Below, one piece after another: positions 1-11,811 of a DNA stretch of 58,000 bases. The position numbers were made by a program, and so were the translations under genes. The notes beneath the pieces were generated by a model, which worked only from the letters and a program-made list of their open reading frames with translations, had not been told where the DNA came from and did not search any database. The DNA is from Cryptomeria japonica (taxonomy: Eukaryota; Streptophyta; Pinopsida; Cupressales; Cupressaceae), in contig NC_081415.1 in assembly GCF_030272615.1 (NCBI RefSeq), positions 263,180,925 through 263,238,924 on the forward strand, given 5' to 3'. Each line of letters opens with the position of its first letter. The stretch's first letter is position 1.

Positions 1-760
1 TGTCTCTACCTAAAATAGTATTTGCAAGCTAGGTATTGCCAAAATCAGTGTCTTGCTAATCAATTACTTCAGCTAAACAAATGCCTTTTGTTGAATTCTA
101 CCCCATATAAAATACTTAACAATTTCCATCACAGAATATGAAGCATTGCAAATGTGAAATATGGTTTGATAAGCTTTTTCAAATATTGAACTACCCCGAG
201 AAAACTCCATGTCTCAATCACAATGAAAGTCTTGGATCACTTCAAAATAGCTTCCACTTTTACTAAATTCCTAACAATAGTTGGATCCTTGTTTGATAAA
301 TTTTGATCTCAACTACTCTATAGACTTGGCTAATCTTTGATATCGGACTTAGACAACTATTCAGTGTATTTGGTGACTACCCTTTTATAAAGTTAAATGA
401 ATATTTGCCTATGTAATCAACAATATGAATGTAAACAACATAAATATATTTTCTACAATCATGGGTTACAATGAAATAAGGTGATTTGATAAGCTTTCTA
501 AAATATTGAATTGCCCTTACAAAAATTCTTACCTCAATCACAATGAAATTCAATGGTAATGATCACATTTGATCCATGGTAATGTTCACTAGATGTTTTT
601 TATTCCTTTCCTTTATATCTGTCAATGTGAGTGGTGCGGGAGAACCCTCATGCTCACAATGGTCAAATTTGGGTTTTTGTCTTGTTTTGTGTTGTTTCAT
701 CTAAATAAGGTCATTTGGGACCATTAATGATCATTTGGAGTCATTTGTGAAAGTTTGGGG
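1..760. other. Non-coding flank left of the inverted repeat
   Basis: AT-rich sequence with no recognisable gene. It contains one imperfect direct repeat: about 70 bp at 161-228 recurs at 483-552, both running from a GATAAGCTTT block to TCAATCACAATGAAA, roughly 322 bp apart. It has no counterpart at the far side of the right arm. Confidence 0.6.
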
Positions 761-819
761 TCATTTGGATAAAAGATGTAAAAGTTGCTCAGTTGTTGTC
801 AAAGTTGCTCAATTGTTGC

Positions 820-2712
820 CAAGGTTGCAAGATAGGCTAAATTTGATTCCATTCATTGTGGGCATGAACCAGTAGTACAAGCACATCTGGGTGGGTAGGT
901 TTGCAATAGGCATGCTCCTATTGTGCCTCTTAGCTCTCTGGAACATCCAAAGCCATACTCTACCGACGCGATCTCTTAAGTGCCCTAAGTCCAAAAAATT
1001 ATCAAACTTTGGCAGACTATTTCTTGCAATCCAGGATGCATACGATTGATTTGTTTGAACCTATAGGGTCATGTGAGGCCCATCTATAATGAACTATCTT
1101 GGTTTTTGAAGAATCAAACCCATTTTCACATGGTAACATTTTTTAGTTGGTGCAAAATCGTCAGATGCATGCAATGCAAGGTTGCAAGATAGGTTAAATT
1201 TGATCTCGTTCATCATGGGTAAAAACTAAAAGCATGAGCGCATCCACATGGGTAGCTTTATGGTAGGAATTCTCTTGTTGGGCCTCCCAGCTCATTGGAA
1301 CAGCTAGAACCATACCCTATCAGTGCAATCTCTCAAGTTCCCCTAAGTCCAAAAAATTATCAAAATTTTACTGATAGTTTCTCACAATCCATGACACATA
1401 CGATTGATTTGTTTGAACCTATAGGGTCATGTGAGGCCTTTCTACAATGACCTATCTCAATTTTTGAAGACTCAGAGTCATTTTCACATGGTAGCATTTT
1501 TTTAGTTGGTACAAAAAACGTCAGATGTATGCAATGCAAGGTTGCAAGATAGGCTAAATTTGATTCCATTGGTCATGGACATGAACCAACAACATGAGTG
1601 CCTCTAGGTGGGAATTTTTTATGGTAGGAATGCTCTTGTTGTGCCTCCTAGCTTGCTCGAACATCCAGAGCCATACCGTACCGATGCGATCTCTCAAGTG
1701 CCCTAAGTCAAAAAACTTGTCGAACATTGATGAACCGTTTCTCATAATCTAGGATGTATATGATTGATCTGTTTGAACCTATAGGGTCATGTGAGACCCA
1801 TCTAAAATGACCTATCTTGATTTTGAAGACATTGAGCTATTTTCACATGGTAGCATTTTTTAGTTGGTGCGAAAATCATCAGATGCATGCAATGCAAGGT
1901 TGTAAGATAGGCCAAATTTGATTGCGTCCATTGTAGGCACCAACCAATAGAATGGGAATAGCTAGGTGGGTAGGTTTATGGTAGGAATGCTCCTGTTGTG
2001 CTTCCCATCTCGCTGGAACATCCAGAGCCATACCCTACCAGCCCGATCTCTCAAGTGCCCTAAGTCCAAAAAATGTCAAACTTTGATGAATTATTTCTCA
2101 CAATCCAGGATGCATACGATTTATCCATTTGAACCTATAGGGTCATGTGAGGCCTATCTACAACAACCTATCTCGACTCTTGAAGATTTGGTGCTATTTT
2201 CACATGGTAGCATTTTTTCAGTTGGTGCAAAAATCATCAAATGCATGCAGTGCAAGGTTGCGAGATAGGCAAAATTTGATTTCATTTGTCGTGGACATGA
2301 GCAATAGCACAAGTGCAATCGGGTGGGAAGGTTTATAGTAGGTATGCTCATGTTGTGCCTCCAAAATCACTTGAACATCCAGAGCCATACCCTACCGATG
2401 TGATCTCTCAAGTGCCCTATGTCCAAAAAATTATCAAACTTTGACGAACTGTTTCTCGCAATCCAGGACACATACAATTGATCTATTTGAACCTATAGGG
2501 TCATGTGAGGCCCATCTAAAATTACCTATCTTATTATTCAAGACTCATGATAAAATCTTCAAATGCATGCAATGCAAGGTTGCAAGATAGGCTAAATTTG
2601 ATTCCATTCGCCATGGGAACAAACTAGTAGCACAAGCACATCCAAGTGGGCAGGTTTACGATAGGCATGCTCCTGTTGTACCTCTCATCTCACTCGAACA
2701 TCTATAGACATA
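820..2712. repeat. Tandem array of a roughly 357-bp unit, left copy
   Basis: The block GCAAGGTTGCAAGATAGG recurs at about 822, 1,176, 1,537, 1,896, 2,252 and 2,575, with spacings of 353, 361, 359, 356 and 323 bp. A second anchor, CTATAGGGTCATGTGAGGCC, recurs at about 1,061, 1,419, 1,780, 2,135 and 2,492. There are about 5.4 units, visibly diverged from each other. Short open frames of 60-100 codons appear in the units on both strands, but none is kept open in all units, so I treat them as chance frames. The left arm of the inverted repeat starts inside the first unit, and the array continues outward to about 820. It sits beside the 3-prime end of the transposase-like pseudogene and could be part of that element or an independent satellite. 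Confidence 0.93.
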
Positions 2713-2844
2713 CGGTAGTCATACACATGTACTCATAACTAGTCATAAATTAGGTCATGTACTCATAAATAATCATACAAAATGTCAAGCATAATAAAAA
2801 ATACAAAATGCATCACAAAATTCAAAAAATTACCTCTAAAAATG

Positions 2845-3075
2845 GACAAATCAGCTCTTGGCTATTTAAATATAGAAAAAAATTATTTATAAATCAGCTC
2901 ATGGGAATTTATATATAATTTGGCATTTAAATATGCAAAATCCAACTTATGGCCATCTAAATATACAATATTTGACATTTAAATATGTACAAATTAACTC
3001 ATGACCATTTAAATATACAAAAATTTTCCTCTAAATATGAACAAATTAGTTCATGGGAATTTATATATACAAAAA
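2845..3075. repeat. AT-rich minisatellite, about 50-bp unit, left copy
   Basis: About five degenerate units start at 2,848, 2,890, 2,941, 2,990 and 3,042. Each has an AAATTAGCTCATGG-like half followed by an ATTTAAATATACAAA-like half. The mirror copy is at about 54,930-55,160. Between this block and the 357-bp array the right arm holds about 45 bp that the left arm lacks. Confidence 0.8.
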
Positions 3076-3169
3076 ATGAATATAGAACAATTCCCCGACG
3101 ATATATACAAAATTCTTAAAATCATTCTACCCTGAACCAATGTAATGCTCCAATAATTGAACACTTATA

Positions 3170-5926
3170 GATGACCCAAAATCAATCAAGTGAGCCTTCT
3201 GGATCGTCTCTAACTCGTATTGTGCCGAGTATTGACTCATGGTTGGATTCACAAACTTTCCATAAATTCTTGTTATGAGGTCTACCATTCTGCTTAATCA
3301 ATTTAATATTTGTTGCAACAACAAGGTTGGAGAAATGAAGAATATGTATGTGTGTTTCAAAGTCCTCGAACAACCAACCATTTAAATTATTGATAGGGTA
3401 TCTCCTAAACCATGTGCTTGTTACAACAACCGACCCTATTGGGTAGTCAATACCCTCTCTGCAAATGATTGTTGTCATCAATTTTCTTTTAAGCTCAATA
3501 CAACAACACAAAAAGTAATTTGTTCATTCTTCATTGTTCCCTTTTGCAACAACTATGTACACATGACCTGCACTTTATAGAATTATAATTAATACCAAAA
3601 ATAATGTGTGATGTAACAAAATGAGCCAAAAAAATTCATGCAAAAAATTAACCAAAAGAATCACCTGGTTCCACTACGTCGGATACATGCTCAAAATCCA
3701 CTGATGCTTCCATCTGGTTGAATTGTAGTGCTTTGGGAACTTGATTGTATTAATTGGAACCAACGGTCTACAAGACCATTTGTCAACCCAATCTTATGAT
3801 TCACATTCTTCCTACAAAAATTACATACATGAAGAACAAAAACATACAATCTGTCTAGTATAAATTACTAGTAAACTTGGATTTGAACTTGTAAATGAGT
3901 GCATGTCACTCTATCCTGCAACTATATAACAATCTTGATATTTTTCAATGTTAGATTCACTGACCAACCAAAAATATCTATGAACCATTGATGTGCCTAC
4001 ATTACTTGGTCCCATTGTAGAGTTACACCATCGCATAATTTATGTTGCATCTATCAACTCAGCACCACCTTCGTACTTTAATTCTTCTGTTGCTATTGCT
4101 CTTTTTACGAATGCTCTTGCACCATCGTGGTCCCCCTTTCCATGTCCATCCTCAGTGAAATTCCAAAAATATTGTACACCGCTTGTCACATGCATTCTAG
4201 TCAACTAATAGAGCATCCTTGCATTCTTGAATTGTGGGGTGCAATTATCTGACCATATTATGTGTTGGTTGTATTGTATGTTTCTTTCCCTTAAATTATC
4301 ATGGAAAACTTTAAAGCATCCTTGCACAAACCCTGATGAATTAGTACAATCATCACTTATGTAGAAGTGATACTCTCATACAACCTTTCTATCCTCCCTT
4401 GTGCTATCATCTACATGCATGAATGCTATGTGTACAAAAATAGAAACTTGTGTAGAATGGTAATACATGGATTGCACTTCATTTTGAGGTTGTAGTGTAT
4501 AAATTTTAGCAAAATTAACAATAGAGACAACGGTACCAAGAGTAAATGTGTCCTTACATAACTTGAATTTCTCATCTAACCACCAAGCTCTATGTGTATG
4601 CATTATGCACTCATAAACCAGTTTCTCTTGAAACATTTTCATAAATTAAGCTACACATATATCATTTTTCACTAACTCACATCTCTTCAATTCTTTTCCA
4701 TATTTAACCCCATATGTGACTGTCTTGTATTTTCCAAAAGAAACTAGTTTCTTACCAATTTCATGTGTGCTCTCCAAATGTACCCATCTTGGTAAATGTT
4801 ACAAATCAATGCATGTAGCACAAGAACCTTTCAGATACTATCTTATAATAAATGCAACCATCATGTCTTTTACATAGCACACTTGAAATAAACTCTCTTG
4901 GTGACTTAGGAGGTGCTTGTATATTACATTCCTGTAAAACATCATTAGAATGCAAAGTATAACATATATGACGATAATTTTATAGTACATAGAAAATTCA
5001 ATATGCATCCTACAACAACACATGGTGCTTACATGATTAATCTTAACATAAAAATGTTTTTCCATTTCAAAAAATATTTGACTAATTCTTATTTGAGGAA
5101 ACTTTTGAAGGAATCTTTCATAAAATTTTGTTTGAGTCATATCCAAATAGTGTTTGGCATATGGCTCACGATTTCTAGATCCAATTCGCCTTCTAACAAC
5201 ATCTCTTTGGTTGGGTGAAACCCTTGCGTTGTCATGCCAAAGAATTTCAATTAACGTTCTTAGTGCATCAACAACAACCATGTCTTTGCGTGTTAGTCTA
5301 CCCGAGAATTCCCAAAGAGAATTATTGTTAGGATCCTCTATTTTCTCCCACCTCTCTAATGCTTTACGTAATGTTGTTCTACTTATGTTTAATGACTTAC
5401 TTGTTTTGCTTATCAAACGATCTTTTTTTATTTTCTTTCTCATTATGGTTGATGTAATAACACATCATGTAACATTAGAATCTTTAGTACGCAATTTTGA
5501 ACCAATAGCTTGATATGCATCAAATATATTTCTCACAATAGTTCTTTCACTATTACTTTTTGATGATCTTAGGCCTACAATTTTCACTGTCTCTCTAAGA
5601 TTCAAATTTTTAAGCATTTCAACAATTAATTGGCATCTTCCATTTTGATTTATGTTTTCAAAATAGTGTTTCCACATTATTTTAACCATTCTTCTATAAG
5701 TTTGTTCATTTATTTTATCGGGCATTGGCTTCAAAATATTCTCATCGATGTCAATTAGATAATTTGGTTTCCTACGAATAATTATAGGAGGTATTAACAT
5801 TGGTGCATTAGGTTTATTCATCACATCAAATTGAGTTGGTGTATGCTCATCATTTGATTGATTGTTCATTGTGGTCTTGTAGTGTCGTAAATTGTACACA
5901 CTTTCTAGGTAGGTACAATTTAACAC
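3170..5926 (-). pseudogene. DDE-like transposase pseudogene, family not recognised, left copy
   Basis: Reading down the minus strand, the first frame (5,926-5,465) has a likely ATG at 5,867-5,869 and ends at a TGA that is CGA in the right arm. The next frame (5,443-4,838) has a helix-turn-helix-like stretch (SLNISRTTLRKALERWEK) and a Cys-rich patch (CCCRMH). A later frame (4,642-4,376) leads into blocks read better in the right arm: SDNCTPQFKN and HGKGDHDGA. A C-terminal frame lies at 3,511-3,182. A D...SDxCxxQFKN...HGKGxxDG layout resembles uncharacterised DDE-type proteins I know from animal genomes; that link is from memory and the family name is unknown to me. A short intron could lie near 4,930-4,990 (GT...TTTATAG on the minus strand). 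No terminal inverted repeats were identified. It is not functional. Confidence 0.6.
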
Positions 5927-5949
5927 TTAGGTTAGCACCTACCTTAGTG

Positions 5950-7330
5950 TGTCTTGCATATTGCATTTCTCATTCCCCTTTAAGAATTTAATTAATTAAT
6001 TTAATTAAATCTAAGGTCTTGTCTCATCACTTTGCACATTACAAAGTTGGGCCCTTTACCCTAAGTGTCCCCTTTTCATATATTATTCCTCCAATGAATC
6101 ATTTAATCATAAGCCTTAATTATGTCTTATTTTGACCGTTTAGGCCCGATTTCACATGTCAAAACATCTCAAAATCAACTGTAACTTTGGGATGTGCTCT
6201 AATATCATCATATCTAATGGCTCCAAAAATTTGGTGAAAAGCTGGTTGGACTGTGGCACGAATGCACATGGTCCGTGACTTTTTCCCCAAAATTTTGGGA
6301 GCACAATCCTTTGATATAATAATGCTTAACCCCAAAATATCAATGGGAAATTCAAATCCTAGGTCGGCCTAAACATGGAATCAAGATCTAGGGTTTCATA
6401 CTTAAGAGCTCTCTTTCTTCATTTGAAGGGGTCTTCTTTCTAAGAATCTAAGAAAAGGTTTTTGGAGTATTAGAGTCTTCTTTACAGCAAAAGAGTATAT
6501 CTTTGAAGTATTCAACAAAATTAAACATTCATTAAGCATCATTTTATCAATTAGGGCTTTTGAAGATGTAGAAGAACAATAGGAGATCATCGGTTGATTA
6601 TTGGCTTGTACCTCTCCCTTAGGGTTTGGTATGGTTTCATGTTGTTTTCAAATCTTTGCATAAGATTCATTTTCATTCATATTCATGCTTTAGATCACTT
6701 TGCATGATGGATTTAGAGCATTTACTTTGTCAATTATAAGCAATTAGGGTTTACTCTTTAGGGTTGCTCTAGGTTGCTTACTATCATTCTTAGGATCTTG
6801 CATATACACAAGGTTCTTGCACAAATATTTTCTATAAATTATTAGCTATTCATGGAGGTGGGAATCACCAACATGAGGGTTTGACTATGACAAAACCCTA
6901 CATAGCCACCCCAAACCTTTCCCTTTCAGCTTGCAGGTACAAAAACAAGAATCTGGAAGTAGGTATAGATTTGGAACATGCATCCACATCACTCAAAAAC
7001 ATTAGAAGTGTAGAAAACCTATCAAGGATAGGGGCGTGGTGCACTGGTCCTACCCAAGATAGGGGTGTGGCACCCTAGTCCTTCCCTCTATCAGCACGAC
7101 TTGGCAGAACAACAATTCACAGAGCACATAATCCCTCTCTTCAGTTGCAAGTCCAAAATTGCAGAATCAAGACAGTGGCATGGCACCCTGGTCTTGGACA
7201 TTTCTGATCAGATTTGAGAGACAGGTGCACCTTTGATTTTTCCTTCTAATTTGTACTTTTTAGCAGTGTATCAATTATTCTTTGATATGCATTCTTGGAT
7301 TAGGATTTGTTTGCTTACTTGCTTTCTAGG
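5950..7330 (+). repeat. LTR-like or 5-prime leader region of gypsy element A, left copy
   Basis: This non-coding stretch lies directly upstream of element A. It has a third, more diverged copy at 57,004-58,000, which shows it is a dispersed repeat as an LTR would be. I could not fix its ends, find a tRNA primer-binding site, or find a matching 3-prime copy after the element A integrase, so LTR status is inferred. At 7,020-7,190 a degenerate 32-bp motif (GATAGGGGYGTGGYGCAC...GTCCT) occurs twice in tandem and once more after a gap. The region before the first ATG (about 7,610-7,665) is an A-rich AAAAGAGAAAAG run. Confidence 0.5.
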
Positions 7331-7725
7331 TTAGACTACATTTTGCAACATTCCTCTCTCTCATTTACAACAAAGGAATAGAAAAACTAAGAGTTAATCC
7401 ATAACTCTCTCTTTCCTATAAGAAGTAGCCAACGTGCGTTACCTCCCTAGGCTCTTTCATATTCCATGAGTGTGTATGAGATTGGGATTAGGGTTTCCAT
7501 ACTTTGTCTCACTTTTGCCCCTGCACATCTATAGTGAACCTGACGTGAATCCAATTTCATTTGCATTACATTGCATTGTTAGATCTAGATCTAGTTTATT
7601 TCATTTTCTTTCAAAACATAAAAATAAAAGAAAAGAGAAAAGAGAAAAATAAAAAAGAAAAGAAATAGGTTTCTTTCATTTTCCTAGCATTGTGTGTTTA
7701 AGTTTCATGCAATTTTCATTTCAAA

Positions 7726-8665
7726 ATGTCAGATTTCTATTTAAAAGAAGCTCATGCTTTTGATGATGTATGCAATTTTGTTGATTATGAGTTTATTAAG
7801 GATGAATTAGATGAATCTCTAGATGAGTTTTTAAACCCTAAGCCTTCTAAACCCTCACTTTGTCAAAAATTAATCAACCTTGTTACTATGCCATTTCGTG
7901 GTGATGAGAAAGATAAGTTGAATGGTCCCTCTCATGGGTATATTCCTATCAACTCCTCCACTAGATCTAGCAATATAGTTGATTCCCATGATTCCCTCTA
8001 TGGTCTTATGTCTCCTTTTGAATCCAAAGATAATCCTTTCAATCACTATGATCATGATTTATTGGATGATGCCCCTGATGACTTTATGTCTCTACCTAAA
8101 CTTCTAAACAATAATAATAATACATCTAAAAAGTTACTCAACATGATCAATGTGTGAACATAGCAAGCCACTTTTTATTGTCCAAGGTTCTTGTCCTTTT
8201 CTAGCTTCACCTCCTCCTAATCAACCTCTTTTCATGGTTCAAGGTGGATATGGTCATGATTCCTTTAGCACTCTAAACAAACCCATCATTATAGTTCAAG
8301 GAAGGGATCCCACTAAGAGTCCGTATAGCTATGCTAGACAACTTACTAAGGATAGTTATAATGTAGGTGCCCATTCCTATAACACAAAAAATAATAGGCA
8401 ACCTAACCCTCCTCCAGTTGTTCTGACGCCTCTACCTGATCCTCAACTCATTCTTCCTCAAGAGCCTCATATTTCACAAACCCTTGGTAAGGACTATGAT
8501 CTTTTCAAACAATTTAAAGCTACTCCTACCAAGATAACCCTTTGGGATTTTCTTCAAACTTCCTTGACTCATCATGGAATGCTACAAGATTCCTTGAAAA
8601 TATTGAATGTCCCACCCATAGTGACATCCAATAATGTGTCTTCATTGATTCACTCTATTACATAA
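7726..8665 (+). pseudogene. Element A pre-protease (Gag-position) frames, left
   Basis: Two overlapping frames. The first (7,726-8,157, 143 codons) starts at an ATG after the A-rich leader and encodes an acidic, Asn/Ser-rich product with no recognisable Gag fold. The second (8,150-8,665, 171 codons) is proline-rich. Near its start it repeats a PLFIVQG / PLFMVQG / PIIIVQG motif about every 20-25 residues, and it ends with a segment (TPTKITLWDFLQTS) of the kind that precedes the protease in plant gypsy polyproteins. The missing zinc knuckle suggests Gag was lost or replaced. The 8-bp overlap of the two frames implies a frameshift, either natural or by decay. Confidence 0.55.
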
Positions 8666-8782
8666 CCTAAGGCACATATTGTATTTACACAAGATGAGTT
8701 GTCTTCTAATGACATTCAACAACAATATGATCCCTTAATGATTGTGGTTATCATAAATGATAACGTGATAAGATGAACATTA

Positions 8783-9109
8783 GTGGACAATGGTTCTGGC
8801 CTTAATGTTTGTAGCATTAACCTGTTGCATAAGATCAATGTTGATACATCTCTTATCAATCCCAATTCTCTCACTATCTGTGGCTTTGATAATGTAGCTA
8901 AATATTCACTAGGTATCATCACCTTTCGTATTAAGGTAGGTCCTGTTACTTTAACTACTCCTATCCATGTTATGTTTGGAGAGTTGATATACAAATTGTT
9001 GCTAGGAAGACCTTGGATTCATAGCATGCAAGTTGTTCCCTCTACATTGCATAGGAAAATTAAATTCATTTACAACAATATACCATATACCTTGTTAGGA
9101 GACACGTGA
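8783..9109 (+). pseudogene. Element A aspartic protease, left
   Basis: A 108-codon frame whose active-site motif is DNGSGLNVC near its start, with the flap and C-terminal block LLGRPWIHSM near residue 77. This is the retropepsin that would cleave the polyprotein. The preceding frame stops about 10 codons upstream (TGA at 8,774-8,776), so translation from Gag is broken. The frame ends at TGA 9,107-9,109, where the right arm has CAA, so the left arm gained this stop after duplication. In the right arm the active site reads DDGS. Family assignment is secure; function is not expected. Confidence 0.8.
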
Positions 9110-9519
9110 TTTCAGGCTTGTTTACAAACATCAAGTTCTAAATCCTCTTCAATCAATTCTTCCCCAACTATCTTAGACAATTCCTCTAAAATTTCTACTC
9201 TGATTAGTGAGAATATCTCATCCTATCTCCTATATCTAGATCGATCCCCAATTCTTCTTCAAGTGGACCTAAGGTTCATGAGGAAGAATATTCTCAGCCT
9301 AATTCTATAATCGAGAATACATTCTCTCCTAAATAGATTCTTGCAGAAGATGATTGGGGATCCCTTGATTTCAATCCTACTTTCATAGGGGAATACAAAA
9401 TTCCGCCTAGAGAACCTAAGGTTGAAAAGAAGAAAGAAGAAGAAGAACCTAAAAAGCAATCTACTTTGTTTGGGCCATTGAGTAATAACTTTTTGAAAAT
9501 CCTCCTTCTTCTTCAAAAA

Positions 9520-9959
9520 TGACTAATCTTTATGCTCCTAGTTTTTACATCCTAGCTAGGTGTGGACATAATGGAAATGGATGTGGTGCTATAAAATAAG
9601 GGATTAAGGTTCCCTTGGAAAACAACTTTCATGATATGACATTTGGGCTTGGTTATGATCCTTTCAAGCATACTAAAGCCTCTAAGGGACCATCTATTAG
9701 TGTTAATATCATTTTTGCTTCTCTCTCACTAAAATATCCAAAATATGTTGACTTTGACCCTTCTTATGTCTTTGCTTTGGATGTTTTTTCTACCGATGAT
9801 TCCTTAGCTGAATTCTTGGGAGCTTATGACAACCTTCCTCCTTATCACTATAATCACAATTTTCCCTATTGTTTAAATGTGAAAGCCTACTTTGGGAAAG
9901 AAAGAAATAATGATGAGATAGTTAAAGAATTTTCTCAATTGAGAGATTATCCTCAATAA
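9520..9959 (+). pseudogene. Element A protease-RT linker with G-patch-like segment, left
   Basis: A frame at 9,615-9,959 (114 codons), reading TFGLGYDPFKH then an acidic segment, follows a glycine-rich stretch (ARCGHNGNGCGAIK) at about 9,552-9,596. A TAG at 9,597-9,599 separates them in frame. The glycine spacing and the following FGLGY block resemble the G-patch found between protease and RT in plant gypsy polyproteins; the match is weak. The preceding linker (9,110-9,515) is Ser-rich and then Lys/Glu-rich, and is interrupted by stops in the left arm. It leads into the RT frame after about 36 bp. Confidence 0.5.
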
Positions 9960-9995
9960 AGCAATCTCCTAATAAATGACACCATTGATATCAAG

Positions 9996-11037
9996 ATGGA
10001 TACTTGCATTGAAGATAAGATCATCAAGATAGGGAACTGTCTTGACGAAGAAGAGAAAAAACAATATGCTGAGTTGTTACATGAATTCCTTGAGATTTTT
10101 GCTTGGATATATTCTGACATGCCTGGCATAGATCATAGGATTGTCACTCATAACATTGTCTTACTTCTTGATGCTAAACCTGTGAAGCAAAAGATTTGAA
10201 AGATTCACCCTAAAGTGGCATTACTTGTTAAAGATGAGATTGAAAAATTGTTGGATGTTGGATTCATTTGTCCTATCAATTATTCCTCATGGATTTCGAA
10301 CATTGTGGCGGTGGCTAAAGCTGAAAACAAGATTAGGATGTGTACTGATTTTCATGATTTGAACAAGGCCTCTTTCAAAGATTATTTTCCCCTCCCAAAT
10401 ATTGATATGATAGTGGATTCGGTAGCAGAGCATGCTTTACTATCCTTTATGGATGGTTTCTTAGGATATAATCAAATCTTTATCAATCCCCAAGATCAAT
10501 ACAAAAATACTTTCACAACTCCTTGGGGTACGTTTTGTTGGATTGTGATGCCTTTTGGATTAAAAAATGTAGGCACAACCTATCCGCATGCTATGACTCT
10601 CATTTTCCATAATTATATGCATAAGACTTTAGAAGATTACGTTGATGACATCTTGGCCAAATCCACCCTTTGTACAGATCATGTTAAGATCCTTTGTTAA
10701 ATCTTTGAGAGAATTCGTAAGTACAACATGCTTTTGAATCCCCAAAAATATGTTTTTGGTGTGGATATTAGGATTCATAGTTTCACATCATGGCGTTGAG
10801 GTGGATACAAAAAAGATAGATTCTATTGTTAACATGCCACCTCCTAAGAATGTTTCTCAACTAAAAATTTTGCAAGGAAAGATCCAACCTATTCATAGGT
10901 TCATCTCTCAACTTGCAGATCACACCTTTCCCTTCACACAATTGATTAAAAATAATATCACTTTCCAATGGAATGAGGATTCTCATCAAGCATTTGAAGA
11001 CCTAAAACCCTTTGTCATCAAGCATTTGAAGACCTAA
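9996..11037 (+). pseudogene. Element A reverse transcriptase, left
   Basis: RT domain in three pieces. Recognisable blocks are RMCTDFHDLNKASF, FPLPNIDMI, SFMDGFLGYNQ (motif A Asp), PWGTFCWIVMPFGLKN and EDYVDDILAK (catalytic YVDD), followed by the thumb/connection. The catalytic residues survive but the reading frame does not. The TGA at 10,197-10,199 is CGA in the right arm. A TAA at about 10,698-10,700 is shared by both arms. An 11-bp deletion near 10,768 (GTGGAAATTTA present only on the right) shifts the frame. A TCAAGCATTTGAAGACCTAA segment is duplicated about 34 bp apart at 10,985-11,037 in both arms. Confidence 0.88.
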
Positions 11038-11039
11038 AA

Positions 11040-11298
11040 ACCTATTTGGTAAATCCTCCTATTCTTCGACCTGTTGATCCTATTAAGCCTTTTCTTCTAT
11101 ACACCGCTGCTTCCCCTCAAGCTCTTGCAACCTTATGAAGTCAAATTTAATGATAACAAAAGGCAATAAAGGTTCACGCACTGACTGATCATTTAGTTGA
11201 TGCTCCTTCACCCTTCTCCCTACCTAATTCTGAGTCTTTCCCCGATGAATACATTCTTTCCATTAAGGGAGTTGGGAACTATACTTTTATGGTTCTAA
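11040..11298 (+). pseudogene. Element A: remnant where the first RNase H should be, left
   Basis: After the RT thumb only the start of a Ty3-type RNase H can be read (PFLLYTAASPQALAT near 11,080-11,125); the rest of that domain is missing. Sequence then resumes in what looks like the tether before the archaeal-type RNase H. The right arm shows the same loss at about 46,693-46,953, so the deletion is older than the duplication. Confidence 0.5.
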
Positions 11299-11808
11299 GT
11301 GTCGTATATGATCGGGGGCAGGGGTGGTCTTAATTTCTCTTACAAAGAAGCCTATTCCTTATCATATTGTCTCAATTTCTTATGTACCAGAAACATTGCT
11401 GAATATGAAGTTCTTATAGCTGGAATTAAAGAAGCCTTGGTGTTGAGTGTGAAGAATCTACACATTTATGGATATTCTCAACTAATCATAAGACAAGTGA
11501 CAGGGGTTTATCAAGCTAACCAAGACAAATTATTGTAATATAAAGATCTAGCTTTATCCTTGTTACAAAAATTTGATTCTTACACCATGAAGCCCTTTCC
11601 TCGAAAAGATAATCGACATGCTGATGCGATGGCATGTGTCACCTTTCTTGTGTCTCTAGAGGACCCCATGGTAGATCTTCAATTCACTATTCATAACCTT
11701 ACTTCCCCAACTATTGCTGATAACCCTGGTGATGTGGCATATTGTTTCATTATATATTCTGACGAATGGTACTCGCATGTCTTAAGATATTTGAGTGATG
11801 GTAACTAA
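11299..11808 (+). pseudogene. Element A archaeal-type RNase H, left
   Basis: Two frames (11,299-11,538 and 11,560-11,808) carry the second half of an archaeal-type RNase H: AEYEVLIAGI (catalytic Glu), IYGYSQLIIRQVTG, and the C-terminal RKDNRHADAMA with its Asp. The residue before SQL is Tyr here but Asp in the right arm (GDSQL), a post-duplication loss of a catalytic residue. The N-terminal DGS-type motif is not recognisable. A TAA at 11,536-11,538 also interrupts the right copy. The 4.4-kb LTR-type insertion begins directly after this frame. Confidence 0.75.
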
Positions 11809-11811
11809 CCT
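11807..11811. other. Target-site duplication AACCT, left side
   Basis: AACCT directly before TGTAATGCCC; it is repeated at 16,246-16,250. The uninterrupted right arm has a single copy (AGGTT on the plus strand, 46,180-46,184). Confidence 0.93.

Noticed and set aside
809-2351. Small proteins of 60-100 residues in the 357-bp units
   Set aside because: The frames differ from unit to unit, occur on both strands and are interrupted by stops or shifts in neighbouring units.
820-2712. A CRISPR-like array
   Set aside because: Units are about 357 bp and contiguous, without short identical repeats and unique spacers, in a plant sequence.
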